From the NCBI GenBank assembly GCA_025464925.1, contig JAODMS010000029.1, forward strand, positions 1 to 27,774: 27,774 nt of DNA, given 5' to 3'. The notes under the pieces are model-generated. The model saw only the letters and a list, made by a program, of their open reading frames with translations. It had not been told where the DNA came from and made no database searches. Below, one piece after another: positions 1 to 7,030 of the stretch. The DNA comes from Arthrobacter sp. GTDB lineage: Bacteria > Actinomycetota > Actinomycetes > Actinomycetales > Micrococcaceae. The number at the start of each line of letters is the position of its first letter. The first letter of the stretch is position 1. Made by a program: the position numbers and the translations under genes.

Positions 1-2
1 CC

Positions 3-290
3 AAGGACGTCAAGGATTCGGGAACGAGCGCCTGCAAGGATGCCTGTGCGGCCGCGTGGCCTGCAGTCACCACCACCTCCGATCAACCCTCTGTGGAAGG
101 AGTGAGCGGCACCATCAACACCATCAGCACCGCTGACGGTGCGCAGCAGATCACCATCAACGGCATGCCGATTTACTACTTTGCCAAGGACACGAAAGCC
201 GGTGACATCCTCGGCCAGGGGGTTGACGATGCCTGGTACCTGGTGAGTCCAGCCGGTGAGATGCTGAAGTCGGCCGGCGGCGGGTACTAA
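3..290 (+). CDS. Secreted/lipoprotein YxFxxD-repeat protein, 3' part only
   Basis: The frame is open from the left edge, so the start and any signal peptide lie outside the window. The visible C-terminal 95 residues contain a typical repeat of the 'secreted repeat of unknown function' lipoprotein family (COG4315-like): a Cys-containing SACKDACAAAWP segment, then GTI...DGAQQ, NGMPIYYFAKD and GQGVDDAWYLVSP. The aromatic-x-Phe-x-x-Asp core (YYFAKD) followed by GD...GQG...W is the family signature. These proteins are extracytoplasmic and have no firmly assigned reaction; a cell-surface or redox-related role has been suggested for some. The gene ends with TAA just before a perfect hairpin shared with the convergent GH65 gene. 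The family is clear; function and full length are unknown. Confidence 0.8.
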   Translation, partial: KDVKDSGTSACKDACAAAWPAVTTTSDQPSVEGVSGTINTISTADGAQQITINGMPIYYFAKDTKAGDILGQGVDDAWYLVSPAGEMLKSAGGGY

Positions 291-330
291 ACGTACTACC
301 GTGCCCTGGCAGGTCCGGTGGCGGCGGCTG

Positions 331-359
331 ACCCGGCACCGGGTCAGCCGGTGCCGGGT
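331..359. terminator. Hairpin between convergent genes
   Basis: A perfect 12-bp inverted repeat (331-342 ACCCGGCACCGG, 348-359 its complement) with a 5-nt loop lies between two convergent stop codons. There is almost no T-tract on either side, so it is a GC-type terminator or mRNA-end stabiliser that could serve both strands. Confidence 0.6.
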
Positions 360-366
360 TCTGCCC

Positions 367-2697
367 TCAGGCGCTGGCGCGCACGATGGGGATCGACGCC
401 GTCGGAGGTCCGCTGGGGAAGACCGTGGGCTCGGGGGCAGCCACGGGGGCCAGCCGCACCTGCACCGGATCGCTTCCGACGCTGAAGAGTTCTCCGCGCA
501 CGTCCACCTCCAGCGGAGCACCCTCACGGATGCTCAGGCGGATGGACCCCGGCTCCAGTTCCACGTGCAGCCTCCTGCCCTGAAGCAACAGGTGGAACTC
601 GAGCCCGTCCCAGTCGTCGGGCAGCCGGGGATCGAAGTACGGCACCGGGCCCTGGTCGCGGAGCCCGGCGAAACCGCTGACCAGCGAGCTCCAGACCCCG
701 CCGGCGGAGGCGATGTGCACGCCGTCGATCGTGTTGCCATGGGTGTCATCCAGGTCGATGAACAGCGCGTGGGTGAAGTGCTCCAGCGCCGCCCGCCCAT
801 AGCCGACCTCGGCCGCCATGATGCCCTGGACGCAGGCAGACAGCGTGGAGTCGCCGGTGGTGATGGGATCGTAAAAATCGAACGCGCGGCGCTTTTCCTC
901 GGCCGTGAAGTCCTGCCACTGCAGGAACATGGCCAGCACGGTGTCAGCCTGCTTCAGCACCTGGTGCCGGTAGATCACAAGCGGGTGGAAGTGCAGCAGG
1001 AGCGGGTACTTGGACCGAGGAGTGGTCCAGTCCCACGGCTCCAGGGACATGAAGTCGTTGTCCTGCGAATGCACCTGCAGGTCCTCGTCATAGGGCAGCT
1101 GCATCCGGGTGGCGGCCTGCTCCCAGACCTGGCGTTCGGCATCGGAAATTTCCGCGTGCTCCAGCGCCGCCGCGGCGCGCAGATTGAAGCGCGCCATGAC
1201 GTTGGTGTACAGGTTGTCGTTGACCACGGCGGTGTACTCGTCCGGGCCGGTGACGCCGTGGATGTGGAACTGGCCGTCCTTGCCGAAGAAGCCCAGCGAC
1301 ACCCACATCCGGGCTGTTTCGATCAGCAGCTCAGAGCCCAGGGTGTCCTTGAACTCCTGGTCCCCGCTGGCCCAGCTGTAGCGGTTGGCCGCGAACGCGA
1401 TCGCGGCGGCGATATGGAACTGGGCCGTGCCGGCCGCGTAGTAGGCGCTCGCCTCCAGGCCATTGATGGTGCGCCACGGGAACAGGGCGCCGTCCACGCT
1501 GAGTTCCTTGGCACGGATTTTGGCCTCGGGCAGCAGTTCGTGACGGAATTCGAGCACCTGGCGGGCGTTGGCCGGGTTGGTGTAGGTCAGGTAGGGCAGC
1601 AGGTACACCTCCTGGTCCCAGAAGTAGTGGCCTTCGTAGCCGGAGCCGCTGACGCCCTTGGCCGGGATGCCGGCCACGTCGGCGCGTGCGGTGGCCTGGG
1701 CCAGCTGGAACAGGTTCCAACGGACGGCCTGCTGCAACTCGGTCTGGCCGGCAACAATGATGTCGCTGGTGACCCAGTAGTCGCGGAAGTGGGCCTCGCT
1801 CTCGGCGAAGATCTCGCCGACCGGCAACAGGGCCGCTTCGGCGGTATCGATGAGGTCCTCAACTGCCTGCCCCACGGCATAGCTGACGCTCTTCTCGAGC
1901 AGAAACGGACTATCGGCGCCGACCGCCAGCACGTAGCGGACGCTGCTGTCGTCCTGGTCCACCAGGGTTTCGAAGGGCTGGACCTCGGCCGAGGTCCAGT
2001 GGTCCACGGCCATGCCGAGCCGCTGCCCGGATTCCGCGGCTTCCCACGCAAGGCGGAGGGAGCCGTCGCCGCCTTCGAGGCGCACCGGCAGCAGCACCCG
2101 TCCGGCGTGGCGTCCGGCACGGCGCGGGTCATGCGCGGAGTGGTCTTCCACCGGCTGGTCCTGGCGGTTGATCACCGAGGAGGTGACATCGGCCGAGATG
2201 TTCCGGTCCGCTGCCAGCTCGAGGGAGATGCCCAGCGCGCCGCGCGACTGGTAACCGACGGCACGGCGTTCCGTGGTGGTCACGGTGGCGCCCGAGCGAC
2301 AGTGCCAGGTGATCCGGCATTCGTAGGCGCCTGTGGCGAAATCCACCGAGCGCCGGTAGTCCAGCACCGTGGACTCGTCGAGGCTGAGCGTCTCACCGTC
2401 GATGATCACGGTGAAGTTGTTGGCGTCGGGGACGTAGAGGATCCGCTGGCCGGTGCGGGCAAAACCGAAGGCGTTTTCCGCGTGCTTGATGTCCCAGATC
2501 TCGTGGAAGCCGTTGATGAAGCTGCCCGGAAGCTCGGCGTCGGCAGCGCTCCAGTGGGCGCCGCGGATGCCCAGGTGACCGTTGCCGAGGCTGAACAGGG
2601 TCTCCAGGGTGCCGGCGTCGCCGGGGAGGTGGACGGTCTCCACAAGCTGCCACGGATCGTTGGGGAACCGTGCGCGGTCCGAGGTGATAAGAGCCAT
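367..2697 (-). CDS. Glycoside hydrolase family 65 disaccharide phosphorylase
   Basis: This 776-residue protein has the usual length and motifs of GH65 inverting phosphorylases (maltose, trehalose, kojibiose or nigerose phosphorylase). The N-terminal domain (about 1-290) carries GNGHLGIRG and GSFINGFHE. The (alpha/alpha)6 catalytic domain starts near 310, with GHYFWDQEVYLLP around 356-368, GVTGPDEYTAVVNDN at 481-495 and KQAD at 582-585. By family precedent Glu487 in GPDEY is the general acid. The C-terminal part has DGVHIASAGGVW and a small beta domain. It would split an alpha-linked glucose disaccharide with phosphate to give beta-glucose-1-phosphate in the cytoplasm. The pgmB gene 75 bp upstream on the same strand supports this. 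An AAGGAA ribosome site precedes the ATG. The substrate cannot be assigned by eye, and no sugar transporter is adjacent. Confidence 0.9.
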   Translation of the reverse strand: MALITSDRARFPNDPWQLVETVHLPGDAGTLETLFSLGNGHLGIRGAHWSAADAELPGSFINGFHEIWDIKHAENAFGFARTGQRILYVPDANNFTVIIDGETLSLDESTVLDYRRSVDFATGAYECRITWHCRSGATVTTTERRAVGYQSRGALGISLELAADRNISADVTSSVINRQDQPVEDHSAHDPRRAGRHAGRVLLPVRLEGGDGSLRLAWEAAESGQRLGMAVDHWTSAEVQPFETLVDQDDSSVRYVLAVGADSPFLLEKSVSYAVGQAVEDLIDTAEAALLPVGEIFAESEAHFRDYWVTSDIIVAGQTELQQAVRWNLFQLAQATARADVAGIPAKGVSGSGYEGHYFWDQEVYLLPYLTYTNPANARQVLEFRHELLPEAKIRAKELSVDGALFPWRTINGLEASAYYAAGTAQFHIAAAIAFAANRYSWASGDQEFKDTLGSELLIETARMWVSLGFFGKDGQFHIHGVTGPDEYTAVVNDNLYTNVMARFNLRAAAALEHAEISDAERQVWEQAATRMQLPYDEDLQVHSQDNDFMSLEPWDWTTPRSKYPLLLHFHPLVIYRHQVLKQADTVLAMFLQWQDFTAEEKRRAFDFYDPITTGDSTLSACVQGIMAAEVGYGRAALEHFTHALFIDLDDTHGNTIDGVHIASAGGVWSSLVSGFAGLRDQGPVPYFDPRLPDDWDGLEFHLLLQGRRLHVELEPGSIRLSIREGAPLEVDVRGELFSVGSDPVQVRLAPVAAPEPTVFPSGPPTASIPIVRASA

Positions 2698-2772
2698 TGT
2701 TGGGGGTTCCTTCGGGCAGGTCTGGGTTAGGGGTGCTGTGCGGAGTGTGGCGCCGGCGCCAGGAGCGGTCGG

Positions 2773-3522
2773 CTAGAGGAGTTCGGCGAGGTCGTTGACC
2801 ACCAGGGTGGCCCCGGCATCCAGCAGGGTCTGCCGGCCGGCACCACGGTCCACACCGATCACCGAATGGAAGCTCCCCGCGTCCCCGGCTTGGACACCGG
2901 AGACGGCATCCTCGACGACGACGCACTCTTCGCTCGGCAGCTCCAGCAGCCGGGCGGCGTACTCATAGGTGGCCGGGCTGGGCTTGCCGGGCAGCCCTTC
3001 GGCCACGGCGACGACCCCGTCCACCACCACCGGGAAGTAACCGGAGAGCCCTGCGGCCTTCAGCACGGCCGGGGCGTTGCGGGAGGAGGAGACGACGGCC
3101 ACCTTGAGCCCGCGGGCGAGCGCGGTTTCGATGAACCGCACAGATCCTTCGTAGGGCTTCACGCCGCCGGCCTCGACGATGTCATTGAAGACCTTGTTCT
3201 TGCGGTTGCCCAGACCATGGACGGTGTTGTGGGCAGGATCGTCGTCTGCCGGTCCTTCGGGCAGGACGATGTTGCGTGAGGCCAGGAAGTCCCGGACGCC
3301 GTCGAACCGGGGCTTGCCATCGATATGGTCGAAGTAGTCGCTTTCACGGTAGGCCGCCGCCTCCGGGACAGCCCGCAGGAAGCCGTCAAAGAGATCCTGC
3401 CAGGCGTGTTCGTGAACAATCGCGGTGGGCGTCAGGACGCCGTCGAGGTCAAAGAGGATGGCGGAGGCACCGGAGATGGAGTCGGCAATGCCGGGGGCGC
3501 TGCTGTTGGAAAGCTCAGTCAT
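2773..3522 (-). CDS. pgmB: Beta-phosphoglucomutase (HAD superfamily)
   Basis: A 249-residue HAD phosphatase-fold mutase that converts beta-glucose-1-phosphate to glucose-6-phosphate. Motif I is FDLDGVLTPT with nucleophile Asp25 and acid/base Asp27. Motif II is the Ser run at 145-147 followed by RNA. Motif III is Lys180 in GKPSP and motif IV is VVEDAVSG with Glu204/Asp205 for Mg2+. A helical cap follows motif I, and its HGLGNRKN segment is usual for PgmB-type enzymes. The ATG at 3522 was chosen because AAAGGA lies 9 nt upstream; an ATG 30 bp further upstream (3552) has no ribosome site. It lies directly upstream of the GH65 gene, the standard pairing that feeds phosphorolysis product into glycolysis. 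Confidence 0.88.
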   Translation of the reverse strand: MTELSNSSAPGIADSISGASAILFDLDGVLTPTAIVHEHAWQDLFDGFLRAVPEAAAYRESDYFDHIDGKPRFDGVRDFLASRNIVLPEGPADDDPAHNTVHGLGNRKNKVFNDIVEAGGVKPYEGSVRFIETALARGLKVAVVSSSRNAPAVLKAAGLSGYFPVVVDGVVAVAEGLPGKPSPATYEYAARLLELPSEECVVVEDAVSGVQAGDAGSFHSVIGVDRGAGRQTLLDAGATLVVNDLAELL

Positions 3523-3700
3523 GAATCGAAAGTCCTTTGAGGCGGTGTGCATGCAAGACGGTGGTTGCCGGCGACGGCGGGGTCAGAAGCTGAAAGACCT
3601 GCGGCGGATCATGTGGCGGGCGTTGCGTTGTCCGCAAGCCGGGTCCTCCCGGCGGATGCGGGGCGGTCCGTGCGGACTGTCGGTTCGGCAACGCTTGAGG

Positions 3701-4735
3701 TCAGCGCCGGCGGCGGGTGCTCTTACGCTCTACCAGTTTGGTTTCCAGTATGTGGCTGGAAGGAGGGTTTGGAAGCCCCGAGCGGTGGAGTCTTTCAATC
3801 AGCAGGTTGGCCGCGAATGCGCCCTGATCGGCTACGGGTTGGGACATTGTGGTCAAGCCCAGGAACCAGCTCATCTGATGATTGTCTATTCCTATAATGG
3901 ACACATTTTTCGGCGCTGACAAACCGAGGTCCCTCAGGGCCATGAGCGCACCGAATGCTGTCTCGTCGCAGCCGGCAAAGATTGCCGACGGCATCCTGCG
4001 GTTTTCGATCAGTTCGGTCATGGCGAGGCGTCCGCCTTCGATGCTGGAACCGGCGGCCATCACCAGGTCCGGGTCGACCGTCAGATCGTGCTCTGCCAAG
4101 GCGCGTTCGAAGCCCCTCCGCCGCTCGCTGGCGGTAACTACGGAGGGCTCGCCGGCCTCGCTGCCGGACAGGATGGCCAGGTCCCAGTGGCCCAGCCGCA
4201 GCAGGTGGTTGGTGGCCGTCCGGGCCGCCTCCTCGTTGTCGATGCCGACGTTGTCCCAGGGGACGTCGTGCATGCCGACACTTGCCACGGACAGCCCGGA
4301 GCCGGCGAGCGCGGCCAGTTCGGTTTCGCTGAGGGCTATATTGAGCAGCAGGACACCGTCCACCCGCTGGGACAGCCCTTCCAGGTCGCGGAAGAGCTTC
4401 CGCTGCACGCTGGGCTGGTTGCGCAGGCTGATGAGGACCGTATCGTAGCCGCTGTCCGCAAACACTTCCTCGGCAGCTTCAACGGCCCGGGCAAAGAACC
4501 AGGCCGTTGCGGTGGGGGCGATGATGGCCACGGAGCCGGTGCTTCCGCCGGCCAGCCGGGAAGCCGCGGAGGACGCCTTGTAATTGAGCTTGGCGGCGGC
4601 GTCACTGACTCTCGCCTGGGCCTGCTGGGAAACATTGGGCAGGTGTCGTAGCGCCCGGGACACGGTACAGATGGACAATCCGGACAGGGCCGCGACGTCC
4701 TGGATAGTCGCGCGCGGAGTCTTAGCCTGCAGCAC
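3701..4735 (-). CDS. LacI-family transcriptional regulator
   Basis: The protein begins with a LacI helix-turn-helix (TIQDVAALSGLSICTVSRALR, about residues 10-30), followed by the hinge (NYKASSAASRLAGG) and a periplasmic-binding-protein-like sensor domain to residue 344. The GTG at 4735 is preferred: an AAAGGG ribosome site sits 9 nt upstream and the length is then normal for the family. An in-frame ATG at 4822 would add 29 untypical residues and would put the operator inside the gene. The locus order lacI -> pgmB -> GH65 on one strand suggests it controls disaccharide phosphorolysis, probably as a repressor released by the sugar. A 178-bp gap before pgmB leaves room for a second promoter. The C-terminus ends in a short Arg-rich tail. 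Confidence 0.87.
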   Translation of the reverse strand: MLQAKTPRATIQDVAALSGLSICTVSRALRHLPNVSQQAQARVSDAAAKLNYKASSAASRLAGGSTGSVAIIAPTATAWFFARAVEAAEEVFADSGYDTVLISLRNQPSVQRKLFRDLEGLSQRVDGVLLLNIALSETELAALAGSGLSVASVGMHDVPWDNVGIDNEEAARTATNHLLRLGHWDLAILSGSEAGEPSVVTASERRRGFERALAEHDLTVDPDLVMAAGSSIEGGRLAMTELIENRRMPSAIFAGCDETAFGALMALRDLGLSAPKNVSIIGIDNHQMSWFLGLTTMSQPVADQGAFAANLLIERLHRSGLPNPPSSHILETKLVERKSTRRRR

Positions 4736-4794
4736 GGAGCTCAGCCCTTTCTTCGGCCGGAAGTAGTGGGCCGGAGAACGTGGCCGAAGAAGAG

Positions 4795-4808
4795 TGTAAA
4801 CGCTTACA
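4795..4808. promoter_or_regulatory. LacI/cre-type operator upstream of lacI
   Basis: The 14-mer TGTAAACGCTTACA fits the general LacI-family/cre consensus (TGWAARCGYTWNCW) at every position, with TGTAA/TTACA arms around a central CG. It sits about 60 bp upstream of the GTG start of the lacI-family gene, as expected for autoregulation and control of the downstream pgmB-GH65 genes. Binding by this particular LacI protein is inferred. Confidence 0.6.
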
Positions 4809-4909
4809 AAATTCCTATGCAAGTGGTCGCCCGCATTAATGAGGCGGGCAAGGTCGGGCCCGTCGTCCCCGGGCCGCCGCGTGGGGTCTTGCCGGGCCCT
4901 GTCCGGCCC

Positions 4910-4932
4910 GACCCGGCCGGGGTGGCCGGGTC
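4910..4932 (-). terminator. Hairpin after the alpha/beta-hydrolase gene
   Basis: A perfect 9-bp stem (GACCCGGCC / GGCCGGGTC) with a 5-nt loop starts 7 nt after the stop codon of the minus-strand hydrolase gene. It has no T-tract. Confidence 0.5.
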
Positions 4933-4939
4933 AGCCGGC

Positions 4940-5557
4940 TTAGCGCAGGACGTAGTGGCGCAGGAACGCGCTGACATCCGCCAGCTCTGCCGGAGAGATT
5001 GCATGGCCCATGCCGGGGTAGGTCCGGGCCGTCAGCTGGGTGTTCCTGTGCAGCCACTCCTCGGTGTGTTCTATGGCGGCATCGTTGATCACAGGGTCGG
5101 CCCTGTCCCGGCCCCAGAAGAACGGCGGCCGGGAGTCGAAGGATTCACTCATTGCCAGCAGCTCGTTGTCCAGGACAAAGCCGGAAAGCCCCACCACCGC
5201 CCTGAACTGGGCCGGCCGGAGGCGCAGCAGCGTGCTGGCCATGGCCATGCCCTGCGAATAACCCAGCAGAGTGATACTGCTGTGCTGGTCCTTGACGGAG
5301 TCGATCCAGGCAAGGACGCCGTTTGTGCTGGAGATGACGTCCGCAAAGTCGTGGGTCAGGAAGTAGTCCAGTAAAAACCAGCCGTGGTGGTCCCCGATCG
5401 CTTTCGGGCCGCGCAGGGCGGCACAGCTGAACTGGGGCGGAAGGGAACCGAACAGCTTCACCATTCTGGATTCGTCCGTTCCGTAGCCATGCATCATCAC
5501 CAGCAGCGGCGTCCCGGCACGCTCGTGTTCCGGTTTGGACCAGAGGACTGTCTCCAT
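4940..5557 (-). CDS. Alpha/beta-hydrolase (phospholipase/carboxylesterase type)
   Basis: A short single-domain serine hydrolase of about 205 residues. Using the ATG at 5557, the nucleophile is Ser101 in GYSQG, and the likely triad partners are Asp154 (RDRADPVI) and His185 (GMGHAIS). MMHGYGTDES near residue 22 forms the oxyanion-hole region. This is the Abhydrolase_2 (YpfH/carboxylesterase) pattern: a cytosolic esterase of broad acyl-ester specificity with no lid domain. A GTG two codons upstream (5563) is an alternative start, but GGATAGG is spaced better for the ATG. It is divergent from the DUF6458 gene and appears monocistronic. The natural substrate cannot be told. Confidence 0.82.
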   Translation of the reverse strand: METVLWSKPEHERAGTPLLVMMHGYGTDESRMVKLFGSLPPQFSCAALRGPKAIGDHHGWFLLDYFLTHDFADVISSTNGVLAWIDSVKDQHSSITLLGYSQGMAMASTLLRLRPAQFRAVVGLSGFVLDNELLAMSESFDSRPPFFWGRDRADPVINDAAIEHTEEWLHRNTQLTARTYPGMGHAISPAELADVSAFLRHYVLR

Positions 5558-5640
5558 GGGCACAGCCTATCCAGTCGCCGGCTCCTCCCGCCCGCCGGAG
5601 TCGAAGCGCAGAAATGCCCCGCGGGGCGCCGCCGGTTTCA

Positions 5641-5669
5641 TTGAAAGAGCAAGGACAGCGCTGTAGCGT
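5641..5669 (+). promoter_or_regulatory. Candidate promoter for the DUF6458 gene
   Basis: TTGAAA (5641-5646) and TAGCGT (5664-5669) are 17 bp apart and lie about 60 bp upstream of the start codon. The -35 match is good; the -10 match is weak. Confidence 0.35.
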
Positions 5670-5728
5670 GGCGCTGGACAGCATGCTTAGCATTCTTTAT
5701 CCGTCCACGGGACACCAAGGAGCACGTC

Positions 5729-5986
5729 ATGAGAATCGGTTCAGCCATCTTCCTCATCGCTATCGGTGCCATCCTGGCCTGGGCCATAACGCCCGGCCTG
5801 ATCCCCAACGTCGACCAGACGCTGATTGGCTACATCCTCATGGCGGGCGGTGTCGTCGGGCTGATCGCCTCACTGATCATGGCGTCCCCCGGCCGGACCC
5901 GCCGGGTCAGTGAGACCCGCTCGGTGGTCGATCCCCGTACGGGCGAAACCATCACCAGGAACGAGAGCCGCGACGGAGCCCTGTAA
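5729..5986 (+). CDS. Small DUF6458-type membrane protein
   Basis: An 85-residue protein with two transmembrane helices: residues 4-20 (GSAIFLIAIGAILAWAI) and about 32-52 (IGYILMAGGVVGLIASLIMA). A charged cytoplasmic tail contains TRRVSETRSVVDPRTGETITRNE. The layout (short N-terminus, two helices, basic tail with VVDP.TGE) matches the DUF6458 family of actinobacteria, which has no known function. AAGGAG 7 nt upstream of the ATG fixes the start. A long perfect inverted repeat follows the gene, so it is probably transcribed alone. Confidence 0.82.
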   Translation: MRIGSAIFLIAIGAILAWAITPGLIPNVDQTLIGYILMAGGVVGLIASLIMASPGRTRRVSETRSVVDPRTGETITRNESRDGAL

Positions 5987-6010
5987 GCACACGCTCCACG
6001 GAGCGAACCC

Positions 6011-6056
6011 GCCGGAAGCCGGGCCTGACGCTGGGAGGTCATGCCCGGCTTCCGGC
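6011..6056 (+). terminator. Long inverted repeat after the DUF6458 gene
   Basis: A perfect 14-bp stem (6011-6024 GCCGGAAGCCGGGC, 6043-6056 its complement) with an 18-nt loop lies 25 bp after the stop codon. It also separates this gene from the fru promoter. No T-tract follows. Confidence 0.55.
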
Positions 6057-6092
6057 GCCTCCGGCACGTTGCTGGCATCCAGCGGGAAGCAT

Positions 6093-6138
6093 TCTGTGTT
6101 CATGTTGTTTCCTATTGACAAAGCAACATGAACACAGA
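6093..6138. promoter_or_regulatory. Operator of the fru operon: perfect 15-bp inverted repeat
   Basis: Left arm 6093-6107 (TCTGTGTTCATGTTG) and right arm 6124-6138 are exact reverse complements, separated by 16 bp that contain the -35 hexamer. The arms sit about 31 bp apart centre to centre, close to three helical turns. A further TTCATGT half-site is at 6158-6164. The position suggests binding by the adjacent DeoR-type regulator so as to block RNA polymerase; the binding protein itself is inferred. Confidence 0.7.
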
Positions 6139-6144
6139 TAAAGT
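6115..6144 (+). promoter_or_regulatory. Promoter of fruR-fruK-fruA-ptsH
   Basis: A consensus -35 TTGACA (6115-6120) and a -10 TAAAGT (6139-6144) are separated by 18 bp. The predicted start near 6151 gives a leader of about 65 nt before the fruR GTG. The -35 lies inside the operator spacer and the -10 directly abuts the right arm. Confidence 0.65.
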
Positions 6145-6217
6145 CAAACGAAACCACTTCATGTGATGGGAGTCACTGACGCTGGAGAATTCGCAATACT
6201 GACGCAATGGAGGGTAA

Positions 6218-7030
6218 GTGTTCGCCGAGGAACGCCAACAGCTGATCGTGGGACTTGTCTCCGCCAGCGGCCGGGCCAGCGTCACGGATCTCGCTGAGCG
6301 CTTCCGGATCACCACGGAGACAGTCCGCCGCGACCTTGCCGCCCTCGAAGCGGCCGGAAGCGTGCGCCGCGTCCATGGCGGCGCCGTCTCGCCGGACCGC
6401 TTCAGCACCACGGAAGAAAGCATCCTGGTGCGGACCGTCCAGCGGCAGCCGGAGAAGACCCGCATTGCCGAGGCCGCCCTCGCCCTTATCCCGCAGGGCC
6501 GCGCCGGCAGCATCCTGATCGATGCCGGCTCCACCACCGAGGCCCTCGCTGAACTCCTGTCCGCCCATACCGCAGGGACGGCCGGTTCCGGTGCCGCCCC
6601 GGGCTCCGACGCCGAACTGGTGGTCATCACCCATGCTTTGCCCATCGCGGCAAAACTGTCCGGGGAACCCGGCATTGCCGTGCACCTGCTGGGCGGGAAA
6701 GTCCGCGGACTCACCCAGGCCGCAGTCGGCCAGTCCACGGTGGAAGCCGCCCGCCGGATCCGTCCGGACGTCGCTTTCATCGGCACGAACGGCATCCATG
6801 CAGCCTTCGGGCTGAGCACTCCCGATCCTGAAGAAGCCGCCGTCAAGGCTGCCTTCGTCCAATCAGCGCGCCGCATTGTGGTGCTGGCTGATTCCTCCAA
6901 GCTGGACGCGGAAACCCTGGTCCAGTTCGCCTCATTGAAAGATTTGGACACCTTGATCACAGACAGGAAACCGAGCCGGGCCCTTGCCGAGGCGCTCGCC
7001 GAAGCCGGAGTGGAGGTGGTGGTCGCGTGA
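6218..7030 (+). CDS. fruR: DeoR-family regulator of the fructose operon
   Basis: A 270-residue DeoR-type repressor. The N-terminal winged helix-turn-helix spans residues 1-57, with recognition segment RITTETVRRDLAALEAAG and the family wing RRVHGGAV. The DeoR C-terminal sugar-phosphate sensor follows, with LIDAGSTTEAL (Asp102), FIGTNGIHAAFGLSTPDPEEA and LADSSKLD. A Gly/Ala-rich insert sits around 117-131. The start is a GTG preceded by GGAGGG. Its stop overlaps the fruK start by 4 bp (GTGA), so the two are translationally coupled. By analogy it senses fructose-1-phosphate or fructose-1,6-bisphosphate and represses its own operon through the inverted repeat at 6093-6138. Confidence 0.87.
   Translation: MFAEERQQLIVGLVSASGRASVTDLAERFRITTETVRRDLAALEAAGSVRRVHGGAVSPDRFSTTEESILVRTVQRQPEKTRIAEAALALIPQGRAGSILIDAGSTTEALAELLSAHTAGTAGSGAAPGSDAELVVITHALPIAAKLSGEPGIAVHLLGGKVRGLTQAAVGQSTVEAARRIRPDVAFIGTNGIHAAFGLSTPDPEEAAVKAAFVQSARRIVVLADSSKLDAETLVQFASLKDLDTLITDRKPSRALAEALAEAGVEVVVA

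Noticed and set aside
301..2730. Very long open frame on the plus strand opposite the GH65 gene
   Set aside because: It is the mirror of the GH65 coding sequence; GC-rich genes leave the antisense frame open. Its translation has no domain character, while the minus strand has all GH65 motifs.
3623..3637. TTGCG-TTGTC-CGCAA repeat before pgmB as a second LacI operator
   Set aside because: The arms do not resemble the operator at 4795-4808 and lack the central CG; a chance repeat in GC-rich DNA is as likely.
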